Translations under genes and position numbers: made by a program | From: Halomicroarcula saliterrae | GTDB taxonomy: Archaea; Halobacteriota; Halobacteria; Halobacteriales; Haloarculaceae | Length of the DNA: 64,000 bases | Direction of reading: 5' to 3' | NCBI RefSeq assembly: GCF_031624395.1 | Contig: NZ_JAMQON010000001.1 | Location: 1,178,001 to 1,242,000 of the forward strand | In this document: piece by piece, positions 16,130 through 24,390 of the stretch | Layout of the letters: each line of letters begins with the position of its first letter | Numbering within the stretch: position 1 is the first letter of the stretch | Notes under the pieces: model-generated | The model's input: only the letters and a program-made list of their open reading frames with translations | The model's database searches: none | What the model was told of the DNA's origin: nothing

Positions 16130-19100
16130 ATGAATGGTTCCCGCTATCGCCTGTCTGCGGTCTGTCTCGCTCTTCTGCTGGTGACATCGTTCGTCGCCCA
16201 CCCTGTGTCCGCAGGCGGCTTCGGCGAACAGACGCCGGTCCGGAGTCCGTCGCTGGAGGCTGACAGCCTGACAGACACGGAAACGGACGCACTGAACGCC
16301 GCCATAACCCAGCGGCTGCCGGGACAGACCAAGCAGACGCCCGTCGACCCGGCCAACGATTCGACGCTCGATTGGCGCTTCGACGAGTCGCGCGGTCCGA
16401 TCGAATCCTCTCCCACCGTCATCGACGGCACCGCATACGTGGGCACGAACAGCGGCACGGTCTATGCCGTCGACGCCGACACCGGTGAGCGGGAGTGGGC
16501 CTTCGACGCATCCGCTGGCGCTGTCACCGGGTCGCCCGCCGTCGACAACGGCGTCGTCTACGCCGGGTCCCACGATGGGACGCTCTACGCAATCGACGCC
16601 GACACCGGCGAGGAGAAGTGGCGGTTCGAGCAGCCGTCGAGCTGGATATACGGCTCGCCGACGGTCAAGGGCGGGAGCGTCTACGTCGCCGGACTTGACG
16701 CGACCGTCTACTCGGTCGACACCGGGAGCGGGGCGCTCGAATGGCGCTTCGACGGCGTCGACGACTCCGTCGGACAGCCACTGGGTGACTCTGTGAGCGG
16801 CCCCTCTGTCGCTTCAGATGGGTCGTTTGGGCCTGTCGCCTCGTCGGTCACTGTCGTCGACAACACGGTGTACGTCGGAACGACCGAGGGCACGCTCCAC
16901 GCCCTCGACGCTTGGACCGGCCGACAGCGCTGGCAGTTCGACGACCCCGAGGGCCCGCTGTTTTCCTCGCCGACGGTGCACGAAGACACGGTCTACGTGG
17001 GAAGCGACGACGAGACGCTCTACGCCGTCGACGCGACCACGGGCGAGCGCGACTGGTCGTTCAACGAGCCCGACGGTCCCGTCGCTTCCTCGCCGACGGT
17101 CCACGACGACACCGTCTACGTCGGTAGCGAGGACGAGACGCTCTACGCCGTCGGGGCAGCCAACGGAACGTTCGAGTGGGCCTTCAGCGAGCTCCCGTCC
17201 GAAGGGCCGGAGGACGTCTTCTCCTCGCCCACAGTCGCTGGCGGGACTGTCTACGTAGGCAGCGAGGACTCCGCCGTCTACGGAATCGATGCGGAGACTG
17301 GCAGAGAGACAGCGACGTTCGACACGCCGACCGGTTCGGTTCGGTCCTCCCCTGTCGTTGTCGACGGGACGCTGTACGTCGGTGCGAACGACGGCGCGCT
17401 GTACGCGTTCGACACGGCGGGGTCGGCGACCAGCGAGGGCTCGCGCGTCCAGCAGGGGACACTCGGCCACACCCACCCGTGTCCGGAGCTCCGACTCGAG
17501 GACAGCGACGACGACTGCATCCCTGACGCCGTGGCCGAAGCCGACCTCCAGATGCCCGATGACGGCTCGGACGCGGCGGGGGACCCGATAAACCTCGACC
17601 CCACCGAGCGTGACACGAGCGGGAACGGCATCCACGACCACCGGCTCATCGACGTGGAGTGGGAGGTAGTCGACGGCGGTGCGGACCCGGTCGTCGAGGC
17701 CGAGGTGACCGATGCAATCGCGAACCCGAGCCGCGTCGACTCCACCGGTGACGGGCTGACCGACCGCGAACAGCTCCGCGGCTGGGAGATTGCCTATACG
17801 GAGTCTGAAGAGGCATCCAGACGGTTGTTCAAAGCCATCGGGAAGGCTGACGACGGCGAGGACTCCGCCCTCGGAGCGATCGTCAGGGCACGGGAGACCT
17901 ACATGACCACCGAGTGGGTCACGACGGACCCGCTCCGCAACGACACCGACGGCGACCTCGCTGACATCGAAGAACGAAAACTCGGCACCCACCCGCGAAA
18001 GGTGGATACGACCGGTGATGAGGCGAAAGATGTCGACGCCGGTCTGGCCGGGTACGACCCGACGATATTCGAGAAAAGCCCGCCCAAAATCGACATTTAC
18101 GGTACGGATTTCAACAAGCCGTCCGGTAGCTGGGACGGCAACTACACGGTAACCCTCGACGTCCAGGATCCGCGGGGACTCCGCGAAGTGCGATTGGTGA
18201 AAGACGGGAACGTCGAAAAACGGGTCGACGTCTCGGGGGAACACTTCTCCGGCGAGATGTACATCGATACCGGGGAGGTCGAAACGATACTCGACCTGTT
18301 CACCGGGGCGACGCTACTCGTCGAAGCCGAGAACGAGAACGGCGCCAATTCGACGAAGTTCGCCCGACAGCAGAAAGACATCTTCGGTATTCTCACGGAG
18401 CGCCTCAGCGAGAAGAATCTGACCACCGCGGAAGTCGAGTTCCGCCTCGCGGTCATGTCGGGGATGACGACGGGCGCCGGCGAGTCGCTCGAAGCGATTC
18501 GGTACATGATAACTGACCCCGAGGCGTATATCGAGGATACGCTCGCGGTCGTCAACCAGATCGAGAACCTCCCGGAGCTTATCGCGGCGTATCCCGGAAC
18601 GATTCAGACGAAACAGAAGCAGAACAACATACACGACCCCGGAGACGAAGGCTACGAGAACTATCGAGACGGCTGGTACGCCGGCTACACGTTCTGGTTC
18701 GTCGTCGAGATGATACAGCCGGGCGGCCAGATCAGCCGCGCTATCAAGAGCACGGACAAGTTCCAGGACCTGGCCAGCAGTCTCAGCAAGACCCGTATCG
18801 GCCAAGCGGCTCGGTTCGCCCAGCGAGCGGCGGACAAAGGGAAAGCCCCCGTCCGAATCTCGCGGTATCACCTCTCACGCGGAATCAAAGCCGGGCTGGG
18901 GTTCAGCGGCGACGGGGGCCGGCGCATCGTCGGAGGTGTCGACTCCGTCGGCCAGCAGATTCGCGTCGCCAAGCGCCTCCACCGCAGCGACGTCGACCGT
19001 GACGCCATCGAAGGGCTCTCAGATGGCGAAAAGCGCGAACTGGGCGAATCGCTGGCCCGTCACCGGGACGGCAACTCAAACTTCGTCATCAAGGGCAACG

Positions 19101-20140
19101 ACGGCACGAGCCGGGTAGTCGTCCCCGAGGAAATCGGCACGACCCAGTGGCGCTTCCAGAGAGCGTACGAGGAGGGCGATATCGACAGTAGCGAACTCGA
19201 GACGGTTCAGCACCGGTACGACGAGCTGGATGCAGACGGCAAGCATGAGTTCGACGACCTGCTGGAACGCAACGGTGACGACACGGTCGAATTCGCCGCT
19301 CGGTCGGACTCGGACACGTTCGATGCCGTTGTCTCGCCCTGTGGGACTCGTGGTGCGCCATCGCTCAACGGTGCAGTTGCGCTCGGGACCGACCGGTACT
19401 ACTCGGTTGAAGCGCAGCCGTCAAGTCTTGCCCAGAGCGGTGGGAGCTGTCCCGACCTTCCTGACGATCTCGAAGATGATCTAAGAGAATCCTTGATCGA
19501 TCTCGACTGGAGCAAACTTGACGACGGTGATCTTGAAACAGCTGATGTCCGGCGGATGCGCGAACTCCTCGAGAGTGGTGAGATGGACCAAGCCGACGTC
19601 AGGCGTCTCACGGAGATTATCGAATCCAGAGACAGGAGTGAACTCTTCGATGACAATATCGTTGCAGCAGATCTCACCGGGATTGGTGACCGAGGCGACC
19701 TGAGCTCGACCCAGTTAGTCGCTAAAGATGGTAATGGTAATACTCGATGGCTCGAACAGGGGAGATACGACCCCGACGGGGCCCAGAAAGATACTGGTTG
19801 GTCCTATCTCGAGGGGCGGCATATCGAGGGACGGCAGCTAAACGATAAAGAGGCGACTGATTTTTGGCCAGTCGGCCAATCAGTCGGAGATGAAACTCTG
19901 CCAAACACAATGTCACGCCGTGATATCCGAGAGAGTGTTTATCAAGCTGTTAAGGATACAAAGACTACTGAGCAAGACGCGTTCAATTACGATGGGTTTA
20001 GTTCTGAGTTTGTCGAACAGACTGGTGTGGAATCAATCCGAGTCGTTATTCGTAACGGGCGAGTTCGAACAGCGTACCCGAAACGAGGGCCATCCGTCTG
20101 GAAATACGTCTCCGAAAACGACGTTGGCTGGATAAAATAG
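16130..20140 (+). CDS. Giant secreted beta-propeller protein, candidate polymorphic toxin with C-terminal BECR-type RNase domain
   Basis: 1336 aa. A Sec signal peptide covers residues 1-29 (cleavage near PVSA/GG). Residues 80-430 hold about eight PQQ-like propeller blades (repeating SSPTVxDxTVYVGSxDxTLYAVDAxTG). Residues 455-640 carry Asp-rich calcium-binding thrombospondin-3-like repeats (DSDDDCIPD, DTSGNGIHD, DSTGDGLTD, DTDGDLAD). Residues 650-745 form an Ig-like domain, and 785-960 a helical region with a hydrophobic stretch (WYAGYTFWFVVEMIQPGGQIS). The last ~140 residues show a Gly-Arg-His-Ile motif (His1231) and a terminal IRVVIRNGRVRTAYPK (residues 1303-1318), the pattern I associate with Barnase/EndoU/ColicinE5/RelE nucleases. 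G+C drops towards the 3' end. A small acidic gene follows after six bases. The toxin reading rests on architecture and context; no biochemical family match was run. Confidence 0.75.
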   Translation: MNGSRYRLSAVCLALLLVTSFVAHPVSAGGFGEQTPVRSPSLEADSLTDTETDALNAAITQRLPGQTKQTPVDPANDSTLDWRFDESRGPIESSPTVIDGTAYVGTNSGTVYAVDADTGEREWAFDASAGAVTGSPAVDNGVVYAGSHDGTLYAIDADTGEEKWRFEQPSSWIYGSPTVKGGSVYVAGLDATVYSVDTGSGALEWRFDGVDDSVGQPLGDSVSGPSVASDGSFGPVASSVTVVDNTVYVGTTEGTLHALDAWTGRQRWQFDDPEGPLFSSPTVHEDTVYVGSDDETLYAVDATTGERDWSFNEPDGPVASSPTVHDDTVYVGSEDETLYAVGAANGTFEWAFSELPSEGPEDVFSSPTVAGGTVYVGSEDSAVYGIDAETGRETATFDTPTGSVRSSPVVVDGTLYVGANDGALYAFDTAGSATSEGSRVQQGTLGHTHPCPELRLEDSDDDCIPDAVAEADLQMPDDGSDAAGDPINLDPTERDTSGNGIHDHRLIDVEWEVVDGGADPVVEAEVTDAIANPSRVDSTGDGLTDREQLRGWEIAYTESEEASRRLFKAIGKADDGEDSALGAIVRARETYMTTEWVTTDPLRNDTDGDLADIEERKLGTHPRKVDTTGDEAKDVDAGLAGYDPTIFEKSPPKIDIYGTDFNKPSGSWDGNYTVTLDVQDPRGLREVRLVKDGNVEKRVDVSGEHFSGEMYIDTGEVETILDLFTGATLLVEAENENGANSTKFARQQKDIFGILTERLSEKNLTTAEVEFRLAVMSGMTTGAGESLEAIRYMITDPEAYIEDTLAVVNQIENLPELIAAYPGTIQTKQKQNNIHDPGDEGYENYRDGWYAGYTFWFVVEMIQPGGQISRAIKSTDKFQDLASSLSKTRIGQAARFAQRAADKGKAPVRISRYHLSRGIKAGLGFSGDGGRRIVGGVDSVGQQIRVAKRLHRSDVDRDAIEGLSDGEKRELGESLARHRDGNSNFVIKGNDGTSRVVVPEEIGTTQWRFQRAYEEGDIDSSELETVQHRYDELDADGKHEFDDLLERNGDDTVEFAARSDSDTFDAVVSPCGTRGAPSLNGAVALGTDRYYSVEAQPSSLAQSGGSCPDLPDDLEDDLRESLIDLDWSKLDDGDLETADVRRMRELLESGEMDQADVRRLTEIIESRDRSELFDDNIVAADLTGIGDRGDLSSTQLVAKDGNGNTRWLEQGRYDPDGAQKDTGWSYLEGRHIEGRQLNDKEATDFWPVGQSVGDETLPNTMSRRDIRESVYQAVKDTKTTEQDAFNYDGFSSEFVEQTGVESIRVVIRNGRVRTAYPKRGPSVWKYVSENDVGWIK

Positions 20141-20146
20141 TCACCT

Positions 20147-20662
20147 ATGGGAACGGAAAATGCAAACGAGTGGACGCTAGATGTCACTAGTCCAGCGGAT
20201 GCTGCGGGCTGGCTCGAAGATGGAACTCCGCCTGCAGGCGATATCCGAATTCTGGTCGGCGATGAAGACGACTACTCGGAGCAACCGTACCGAGAAGTCA
20301 GTTTGCTTGATGAGATGATGGTAGACCTTCTCATAGGGATTCCGGCGTTATTAGATGGTGAGAGTGTACACACCGAACTCGATACTGGAGATATCACATT
20401 GACACCTATGGACTCCGGAACCACTGTTGAGGTGGCCGAAACAATTGATGGTGTCCCAGATGACATACGAGACTATGAACCAGATCGGATTGAGATGACT
20501 GCTTTCGTGCAAGAAATATATCAGACGATTCGTGGTTGGCACGAAACCGCTATAGAGTCCTATCCAGATTTGAAGCGAGCGGATTGGTTCCAGAACATAA
20601 CACGAGGACTCACCGATGCGCGAGCAGCAATGGAAGCAAAAAATATTGATCTGCCCGACTAA
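20147..20662 (+). CDS. Candidate immunity protein for the upstream toxin
   Basis: 171 aa, strongly acidic, cytoplasmic (no signal peptide or membrane segment). It starts six bases after the toxin stop, so the two are surely cotranscribed. The middle is beta-rich (GDIRILVGDEDD, HTELDTGDITLTPMDSGTTVEVAETIDG) and the end is helical (EMTAFVQEIYQTIRGWHETAI, then LTDARAAMEAKN). I do not recognise a named immunity family. Position, acidity (opposite to a basic nuclease domain) and AT-rich composition are all those of an immunity gene. It could instead be an unrelated hypothetical. Confidence 0.65.
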   Translation: MGTENANEWTLDVTSPADAAGWLEDGTPPAGDIRILVGDEDDYSEQPYREVSLLDEMMVDLLIGIPALLDGESVHTELDTGDITLTPMDSGTTVEVAETIDGVPDDIRDYEPDRIEMTAFVQEIYQTIRGWHETAIESYPDLKRADWFQNITRGLTDARAAMEAKNIDLPD

Positions 20663-20787
20663 CAGTCGGATTCTACGAGAGCATAGCTCTCGTTTCCGCC
20701 GCTGAAATTATACAGACTATTTTCAAAGGGCTCAATAACTATGAAACTGAGATAATCGACCAGTACATCCAGGCGAAGCTCCTGTGA
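20650..20787 (+). other. Start-less open frame, possible gene remnant
   Basis: An open frame with no good start overlaps the end of the immunity gene and ends with TGA at 20785-20787. It would encode a helical tail containing ESIALVSAAEIIQTIFKGL and NYETEIIDQYIQAKLL. The amphipathic, protein-like composition suggests the 3' end of a displaced toxin or immunity gene, or a frameshifted extension of the gene before it. Confidence 0.3.
20675..20693 (+). terminator. Hairpin after the immunity gene
   Basis: ACGAGAGC-ATA-GCTCTCGT is a perfect eight-base-pair stem with a three-base loop, 12 bases after the immunity stop. Only a short TT follows, so termination is inferred from position. Confidence 0.4.
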
Positions 20788-21022
20788 TGCACGGGTAGGT
20801 CACACGAAGTTCCGATTGACGAAACCGACACGAACGGTATCGGGCTGATAGGCGCCCTGTCGACGTAATTACCGAGTAACAAACGGGGTCGGCGACTGAC
20901 TCACGTGACGACCCCCGCTGCCTACCCGCTTCGTATCAGTCGTCTGAGAATCACTGCTGAGAACTGCGCGGATAGACTCAATAGTGTCGCCTAACTGGGT
21001 ACATGTGAAGGGGTCTCTCACC
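20788..21022. other. Non-coding stretch between the toxin island and the phosphatase gene
   Basis: Together with 20663-20787 this is about 360 bases without a convincing gene. It holds an eight-base inverted repeat, CGGGTAGG at 20792-20799 and its complement at 20921-20928, that could mark an old insertion boundary, but no transposase or target duplication is visible. G+C returns to the chromosomal level here. Confidence 0.35.
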
Positions 21023-21553
21023 GTGAACGCACACCGATTCGCGCCCGCCGCCCCGGACGAGGCGTTCGTCTACGGAGCCTGCACGCCGGGGTGGCATTCA
21101 GCCGCCGACCGCGACGCCGCTATCGACGACTGGGTCCGGTTCATGCGAACCGAAGGTATCGAAGGGGTCTGCTGTCTGCTCTCGGGCTGTCAACTCGACG
21201 AGTGCGGGGGCGTGCTCGACCGCTACACCGACGCCTTCGGCGAGTCGAGCGTCCGCCACGCGCCGGTACCCGACCATCGGCTGGTGCCCGAACCGCTGTT
21301 GACAGAGGAAATACTCCCGTTTCTGGCCGAGAGCCGAGCCGCGGAAGAGCCCGTCGTCGTCCACTGTCTGGCCGGTATCGGCCGCACCGGGCAGGTGCTT
21401 GCGGCGTGGCTCGTCTACAACCGCGACTACGGGCCGGAGCGCGCCGTCCAGACGGTACAGGGCTACGGGCGGGACCCGATGGATGCCGTCAGCGCAGGCA
21501 ACGCGACGGAAGACGAACTGCTGGCCCTGTTGGGGGCCGTCGCGCGGCTGTAA
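21023..21553 (+). CDS. Dual-specificity/tyrosine protein phosphatase
   Basis: 176 aa from the GTG at 21023 (NAHRFAPAAPDEAFVYGACTPGW). An upstream in-frame GTG at 20984 would add 13 unlikely residues. The active-site P-loop HCLAGIGRTG (HCxxGxxR) lies near residue 122, and a candidate general-acid Asp is in the loop before it (PVPDHRLVPEP). The fold matches cysteine-dependent DSP-like phosphatases. The substrate may be a phosphoprotein or another phospho-compound. It is followed 50 bases later by the HD-domain gene on the same strand. Confidence 0.85.
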   Translation: MNAHRFAPAAPDEAFVYGACTPGWHSAADRDAAIDDWVRFMRTEGIEGVCCLLSGCQLDECGGVLDRYTDAFGESSVRHAPVPDHRLVPEPLLTEEILPFLAESRAAEEPVVVHCLAGIGRTGQVLAAWLVYNRDYGPERAVQTVQGYGRDPMDAVSAGNATEDELLALLGAVARL

Positions 21554-21603
21554 CGGTCGGGCCGACAGTACTGTTTTGGCCGATGGCGGCGAACGACTGG
21601 GTA

Positions 21604-22827
21604 ATGACGACTATCAAGGACAGCGTCCACGACCACATCGCGGTCGAGGGCGTCGCCGCCGACCTGCTGGAGACGCCACCAGTCCAGCGGCTGCGTCGGG
21701 TCAAGCAGCTCGGGACGGTGACGATGGTCTACCCGTCGGCCAACCACACCCGCTTCGAGCACTCGCTTGGGGTCTACTATCTGGCCGACCGGGCGCTCGG
21801 CCATCTCGGTATCGAGGGCCAGCAGGCCGAGCGGGTGCGGGCCGCCGCCCTGCTACACGACGTGGGCCACTCGCCGTACAGCCACAACGTCGAGGAGATA
21901 ATCCACCGCAAGACCGGGAAGTACCACGACGACGTGGCCGAGCTGTTGGACCGCGGCGAGGTGGCGCAGGTCCTCGCGGCCCACGACCTCGACCCGGGGA
22001 ACGTCGCCGGCCTGGTGGGCGGAGACGGAGAGCTCGGGCAGCTCGTCTCCGGTGAACTCGACGTGGACCGGATGGACTACCTCGTCCGGGACGCCCACCA
22101 CACCGGCGTCCCCTACGGGACCATCGACCACGAGCGCCTCGTCCGCGAGCTGCGGTTTGTCGACGGCGAACTCGTCCTCGACGAGGGGAACGTCCAGACG
22201 GCCGAATCGCTCCTGCTCGCCCGGGCGCTGATGAACCCAACTGTCTACGCCCACCACGTCGCCCGCATCGCCAAGTCGATGCTTCGCCGCGGGACCGAGA
22301 CGCTGCTCCGCGAGACCGACGTGACAGCCGAGGAACTGCGCCGGTGGGACGACTGCGACCTGCTGGTCGGCCTGCGCACGAGCGAGGCCACCAGCGAGTA
22401 CGCCCGTCGGCTGAGCGAGCGCGACCTGTTCAAGCGGGCGGTGTGGGCCGAGCGGACGGCCGTGCCCGACGAGCTGCTCGACGCCGACCACGACGGTATC
22501 CGCGAGATGGAAGGGGAGATAGCCGCCGCCGCCAACGTGGTCCCCGAGGCGGTCGTCCTCGATGTCCCCGCGGCCCCGTCGATGACCGAGTCCAGTAGTC
22601 GCGTCCTCGTCAACGGCGAGGTGCGACGACTGGGCGAGCAGTCGACGCTGGTAAACGCCATCCGGGCCGCCCAGCGGGATCAGTGGCGCCTCGGGGTGTA
22701 CGCGCCGGCGGCCGACAGCGAGCGCGTCGGCGAAGCGGCCATCCGCGAGCTCGGACTGGACCTCGACGGCACCCGCGTCCGGGACGTGCGACGCGGTATC
22801 CACGCGACCCTCGATGAGTTTAATTGA
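21604..22827 (+). CDS. HD-domain phosphohydrolase (dGTPase/SAMHD1-like)
   Basis: 407 aa from the ATG at 21604 (TTIKDSVHDHIAVEG); an ATG seven codons earlier is possible. Metal ligands expected for the HD superfamily are visible: HTRFEHSLGVYYLADRAL, ALLHDVGHSPYSHNVE and ELDVDRMDYLVRDAHHTG. The order and spacing match dNTP triphosphohydrolase-like HD proteins of archaea and bacteria. The C-terminal 150 residues form a separate alpha/beta region. It could control dNTP pools, but the substrate is inferred from fold only. Confidence 0.88.
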   Translation: MTTIKDSVHDHIAVEGVAADLLETPPVQRLRRVKQLGTVTMVYPSANHTRFEHSLGVYYLADRALGHLGIEGQQAERVRAAALLHDVGHSPYSHNVEEIIHRKTGKYHDDVAELLDRGEVAQVLAAHDLDPGNVAGLVGGDGELGQLVSGELDVDRMDYLVRDAHHTGVPYGTIDHERLVRELRFVDGELVLDEGNVQTAESLLLARALMNPTVYAHHVARIAKSMLRRGTETLLRETDVTAEELRRWDDCDLLVGLRTSEATSEYARRLSERDLFKRAVWAERTAVPDELLDADHDGIREMEGEIAAAANVVPEAVVLDVPAAPSMTESSSRVLVNGEVRRLGEQSTLVNAIRAAQRDQWRLGVYAPAADSERVGEAAIRELGLDLDGTRVRDVRRGIHATLDEFN

Positions 22828-22848
22828 GCCACGTGCCGACGTTCGCGT

Positions 22849-23868
22849 ATGATCGTCGAGGGAACCGTCCTCCGCGGCCGGGAGTTCGAGCCGGTCGAAG
22901 GCCGCGTCGTCGTCGAGGACGGCGAAATCACCGCCGTCGAGGAAGCGAGCGTCGACAGCGACGCCATCGTCTGTCCGGCGTTCGTCAACGCCCACACGCA
23001 CCTCGGCGACTCCATCGCCAAGGAGGCCGGTGAGGGGCTCTCGCTCGAAGCGCTGGTCGCGCCGCCGGACGGGCTGAAACACCGGCTGCTTCGGGAGGCC
23101 GACCGGGACGAGTTGGTCGCGGCGATGGCCCGGTCGCTGTCGTACATGGAACAGTCCGGCACGGGGGCGTTCGTCGAGTTCCGCGAGGGCGGCGTCGAGG
23201 GCGTCCACGCTATCAGCGCGGCCCTTTCGGGGGCGGACCTAGAGAGTGTCGTCCTCGGCCGGGGGACCGTCGAGGCGATGGAAGTCGCGGACGGGTTCGG
23301 GGCCAGCGGGGCCAACGACGCCGAGTTCGGCGCCGTGCGGCGGGCGACCCGACAGGCCGGCAAGCTCTTTGGCATCCACGCCGGCGAGGTCGACAGCTCC
23401 GACATCAATCCGGCGCTGGACCTCGACCCGGACTTTCTGGTCCACATGGTCCACGCCGAGGCCTTACATCTCGAACGGGTCGCCGACAGCCGGATGCCCG
23501 TGGTCGTCTGCCCGCGGTCGAACCTCGTGACCGGCGTCGGCCGGCCGCCGGTCGACGCGCTCTACGAGCGGACCACGGTCGCACTCGGAACGGACAACGT
23601 CTTTCTCAACAGCCCGTCGATGTTCCGCGAGATGGAGTTCACGTCGAAGCTCTACGACCGGTCCGCTACCGAGGTGTTGCGGATGGCGACCGTCAACGGG
23701 GCCGAAATCGCCGGGCTCGACTGCGGGCTCATCGAGCCCGGGCGCCCCGCAAAGCTGGTCGTCCTCGACGGGGACTCCGACAACCTCAGTGGCGTCCACG
23801 ACCCCGTCCGCGCCGTCGTTCGCCGGGCCGAAACCGCCGACGTCGAGCGGGTCGTGCTGCCCGGATAG
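22849..23868 (+). CDS. Amidohydrolase-family metal-dependent hydrolase
   Basis: 339 aa. The N-terminal beta-sandwich (VEGTVLRGREFEPVEGRVVVEDGEI) leads into the HxH metal motif NAHTHLGDS near residue 50. Further metal or catalytic residues are HAGE near residue 180, HMVHAEAL, and GTDNVFLNSPSMFREMEF with the Asp of the barrel end. The composite sandwich closes again at LIEPGRPAKLVVLDGDS. Related to cytosine/guanine deaminase and chlorohydrolase enzymes, with unknown substrate. It starts 21 bases after the HD gene, so the two may share a transcript and a nucleobase/nucleotide theme. Confidence 0.85.
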   Translation: MIVEGTVLRGREFEPVEGRVVVEDGEITAVEEASVDSDAIVCPAFVNAHTHLGDSIAKEAGEGLSLEALVAPPDGLKHRLLREADRDELVAAMARSLSYMEQSGTGAFVEFREGGVEGVHAISAALSGADLESVVLGRGTVEAMEVADGFGASGANDAEFGAVRRATRQAGKLFGIHAGEVDSSDINPALDLDPDFLVHMVHAEALHLERVADSRMPVVVCPRSNLVTGVGRPPVDALYERTTVALGTDNVFLNSPSMFREMEFTSKLYDRSATEVLRMATVNGAEIAGLDCGLIEPGRPAKLVVLDGDSDNLSGVHDPVRAVVRRAETADVERVVLPG

Positions 23869-23931
23869 GCGCGCGGGGTGGCGTGGTACCGCATACCAAA
23901 AACTAAGCTGTCGGCACACCAACAGTACGGC

Positions 23932-24390
23932 ATGTACGACCGGATACTGGTGCCGACAGACGGTTCGCCCAGCATGCAGTCAGTCGTCGACCACGCGCTG
24001 GACCTCGCAAGCGTCCACGACGCGGAGCTCCACGGGCTCTACGTCATCGACACGGGCAGTTTCGCGACGCTTCCGGTCGAGACGACGTGGGAGGGTGTCA
24101 CCGAACTGCTCGAAGAGGAGGGGGAGGCGGCGGTGGCGGAGTTCGAGGAAATGGTCGGCGACAGGTCCGTCGAGACCGCCGTCAGGGACGGCAACCCCAG
24201 CAGGGAGATCGTCGCGTACACCGAAGAGCGGGGCTGTGATAGCATCGTCATGGGAACCCACGGTCGCGGCGGTATCGACAGGCTGTTGCTCGGGAGCGTC
24301 GCCGAACGCGTCGTCCGCGCCTCACCGGTACCGGTGGTGACCGTCCCGGTCAGCGAGCCGGACCGGCAGGTCGAACCGGTCGAGTCATAG
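23932..24390 (+). CDS. Universal stress protein UspA family
   Basis: 152 aa from the ATG at 23932 (MYDRILVPTDGSPSM). The C-terminal ATP-binding pattern G-x2-G-x9-G-S is present (GTHGRGGIDRLLLGSVAERV), so this is a nucleotide-binding Usp. It ends head-on with birA, the two stop codons lying back to back (TCA-TAG at 24385-24390). Confidence 0.93.
   Translation: MYDRILVPTDGSPSMQSVVDHALDLASVHDAELHGLYVIDTGSFATLPVETTWEGVTELLEEEGEAAVAEFEEMVGDRSVETAVRDGNPSREIVAYTEERGCDSIVMGTHGRGGIDRLLLGSVAERVVRASPVPVVTVPVSEPDRQVEPVES

Noticed and set aside
16814-18244. 476-codon minus-strand frame inside the giant toxin-like gene
   Set aside because: Mirror of the propeller repeats, no start context or motif.
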